Assembly (NCBI GenBank): GCA_022565335.1
Contig: JAIUMY010000033.1
Span: 1-32,803, forward strand
DNA from: Opitutales bacterium
Lineage (GTDB): Bacteria; Verrucomicrobiota; Verrucomicrobiia; Opitutales; T3Sed10-336
Direction: 5' to 3'
Length of the DNA: 32,803 bases
Position numbers and translations under genes: made by a program. The notes below the pieces were generated by a model. It saw only the letters and a list, made by a program, of their open reading frames with translations. It was not told the DNA's origin and did not search any database. The stretch's first letter is position 1. Each line of letters begins with the position of its first letter. Of this stretch, positions 32,682 through 32,803 are shown piece after piece.

Positions 32682-32803
32682 ATGCAACGAAAACGCTTAC
32701 ATTTTACGGACTGTCCGGCGGTTTATCATGTGATGTCGCGGACGGTGAATGGAGAAAAGATTTTTGGGGAGAAGGAGAAAGCCGTTCTCGCCAAAATGTT
32801 ACA
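32682..32803 (+). CDS. REP-associated tyrosine transposase, N-terminal fragment cut by the window end
   Basis: Forty codons are visible, starting MQRKRLHFTDCPAVYHVMSR and continuing TVNGEKIFGEKEKAVL. The YHVMSRTVNGEKIF segment is characteristic of RAYT/IS200-like Y1 transposases. The HUH and catalytic tyrosine motifs would lie beyond 32803. RAYTs mobilise or maintain REP palindromes. It is divergent from the DUF4250 gene, with 82 bases between. Whether it is intact is unknown. Confidence 0.78.
   Translation, partial: MQRKRLHFTDCPAVYHVMSRTVNGEKIFGEKEKAVLAKML

Overview
The window is a dense, chromosome-like stretch. Nearly every base is coding, genes run in tight operons, and many start codons overlap the preceding stop codon. 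The protein families point to a Gram-negative, respiring bacterium: signal peptides, an ExbB/ExbD pair, class 2 quinone-linked PyrD, heme synthesis, ClpP/ClpX/trigger factor, GYF_2 domains, a REP-type transposase and a secreted polysaccharide-lyase-like enzyme. The overall flavour suggests the PVC group, perhaps Verrucomicrobiota (Opitutae-like). That placement is inference, because no rRNA or other marker is present.

Layout. 1-398 holds no gene; it carries a cluster of short palindromes and a possible promoter. 399-5581 (+) has a glutamate dehydrogenase, a secreted endonuclease/exonuclease/phosphatase-family protein, HemW, a short-form nucleoside monophosphate kinase and ExbB/ExbD. 5603-9848 (-) is a pyrD-hemH-hemX-hemA cluster, so heme synthesis and tetrapyrrole handling are concentrated in the first 10 kb. 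9913-27400 (-) is one unbroken run of thirteen genes. Its first five are housekeeping (tig, clpP, clpX, sixA, xseA). The last eight, 22108 down to 9913, form an accessory block. 27556-30210 (+) holds a secreted toroid/lyase-like protein and an aspartoacylase/succinylglutamate desuccinylase-like metalloenzyme. A glycerophosphodiester phosphodiesterase (-) and an AzgA-type purine permease (+) follow. Last come a small DUF4250 gene (-) and the start of a REP-associated tyrosine transposase (+), cut by the window end.

The accessory block is the most interesting part. In transcription order it encodes: an exported helical protein; a GYF-domain protein with one membrane segment; a soluble GTPase with an embedded four-cysteine zinc site; a protein with a GAP1-like N-terminal domain, a membrane segment, a polyproline run and a very acidic exterior; a 996-residue coiled-coil protein with a central membrane segment; a tandem-GYF protein; a ribbon-helix-helix protein; and a protein with kinase-like motifs. 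GTPase plus GAP1 pairs are known from computational work on NTP-dependent conflict systems (DO-GTPase/GAP1 families). This version has no recognisable nuclease, peptidase or pore effector, and most of its mass is predicted to lie across or outside the inner membrane. I infer a GTPase-controlled, membrane-spanning complex of unknown job: defence, envelope stress or export.
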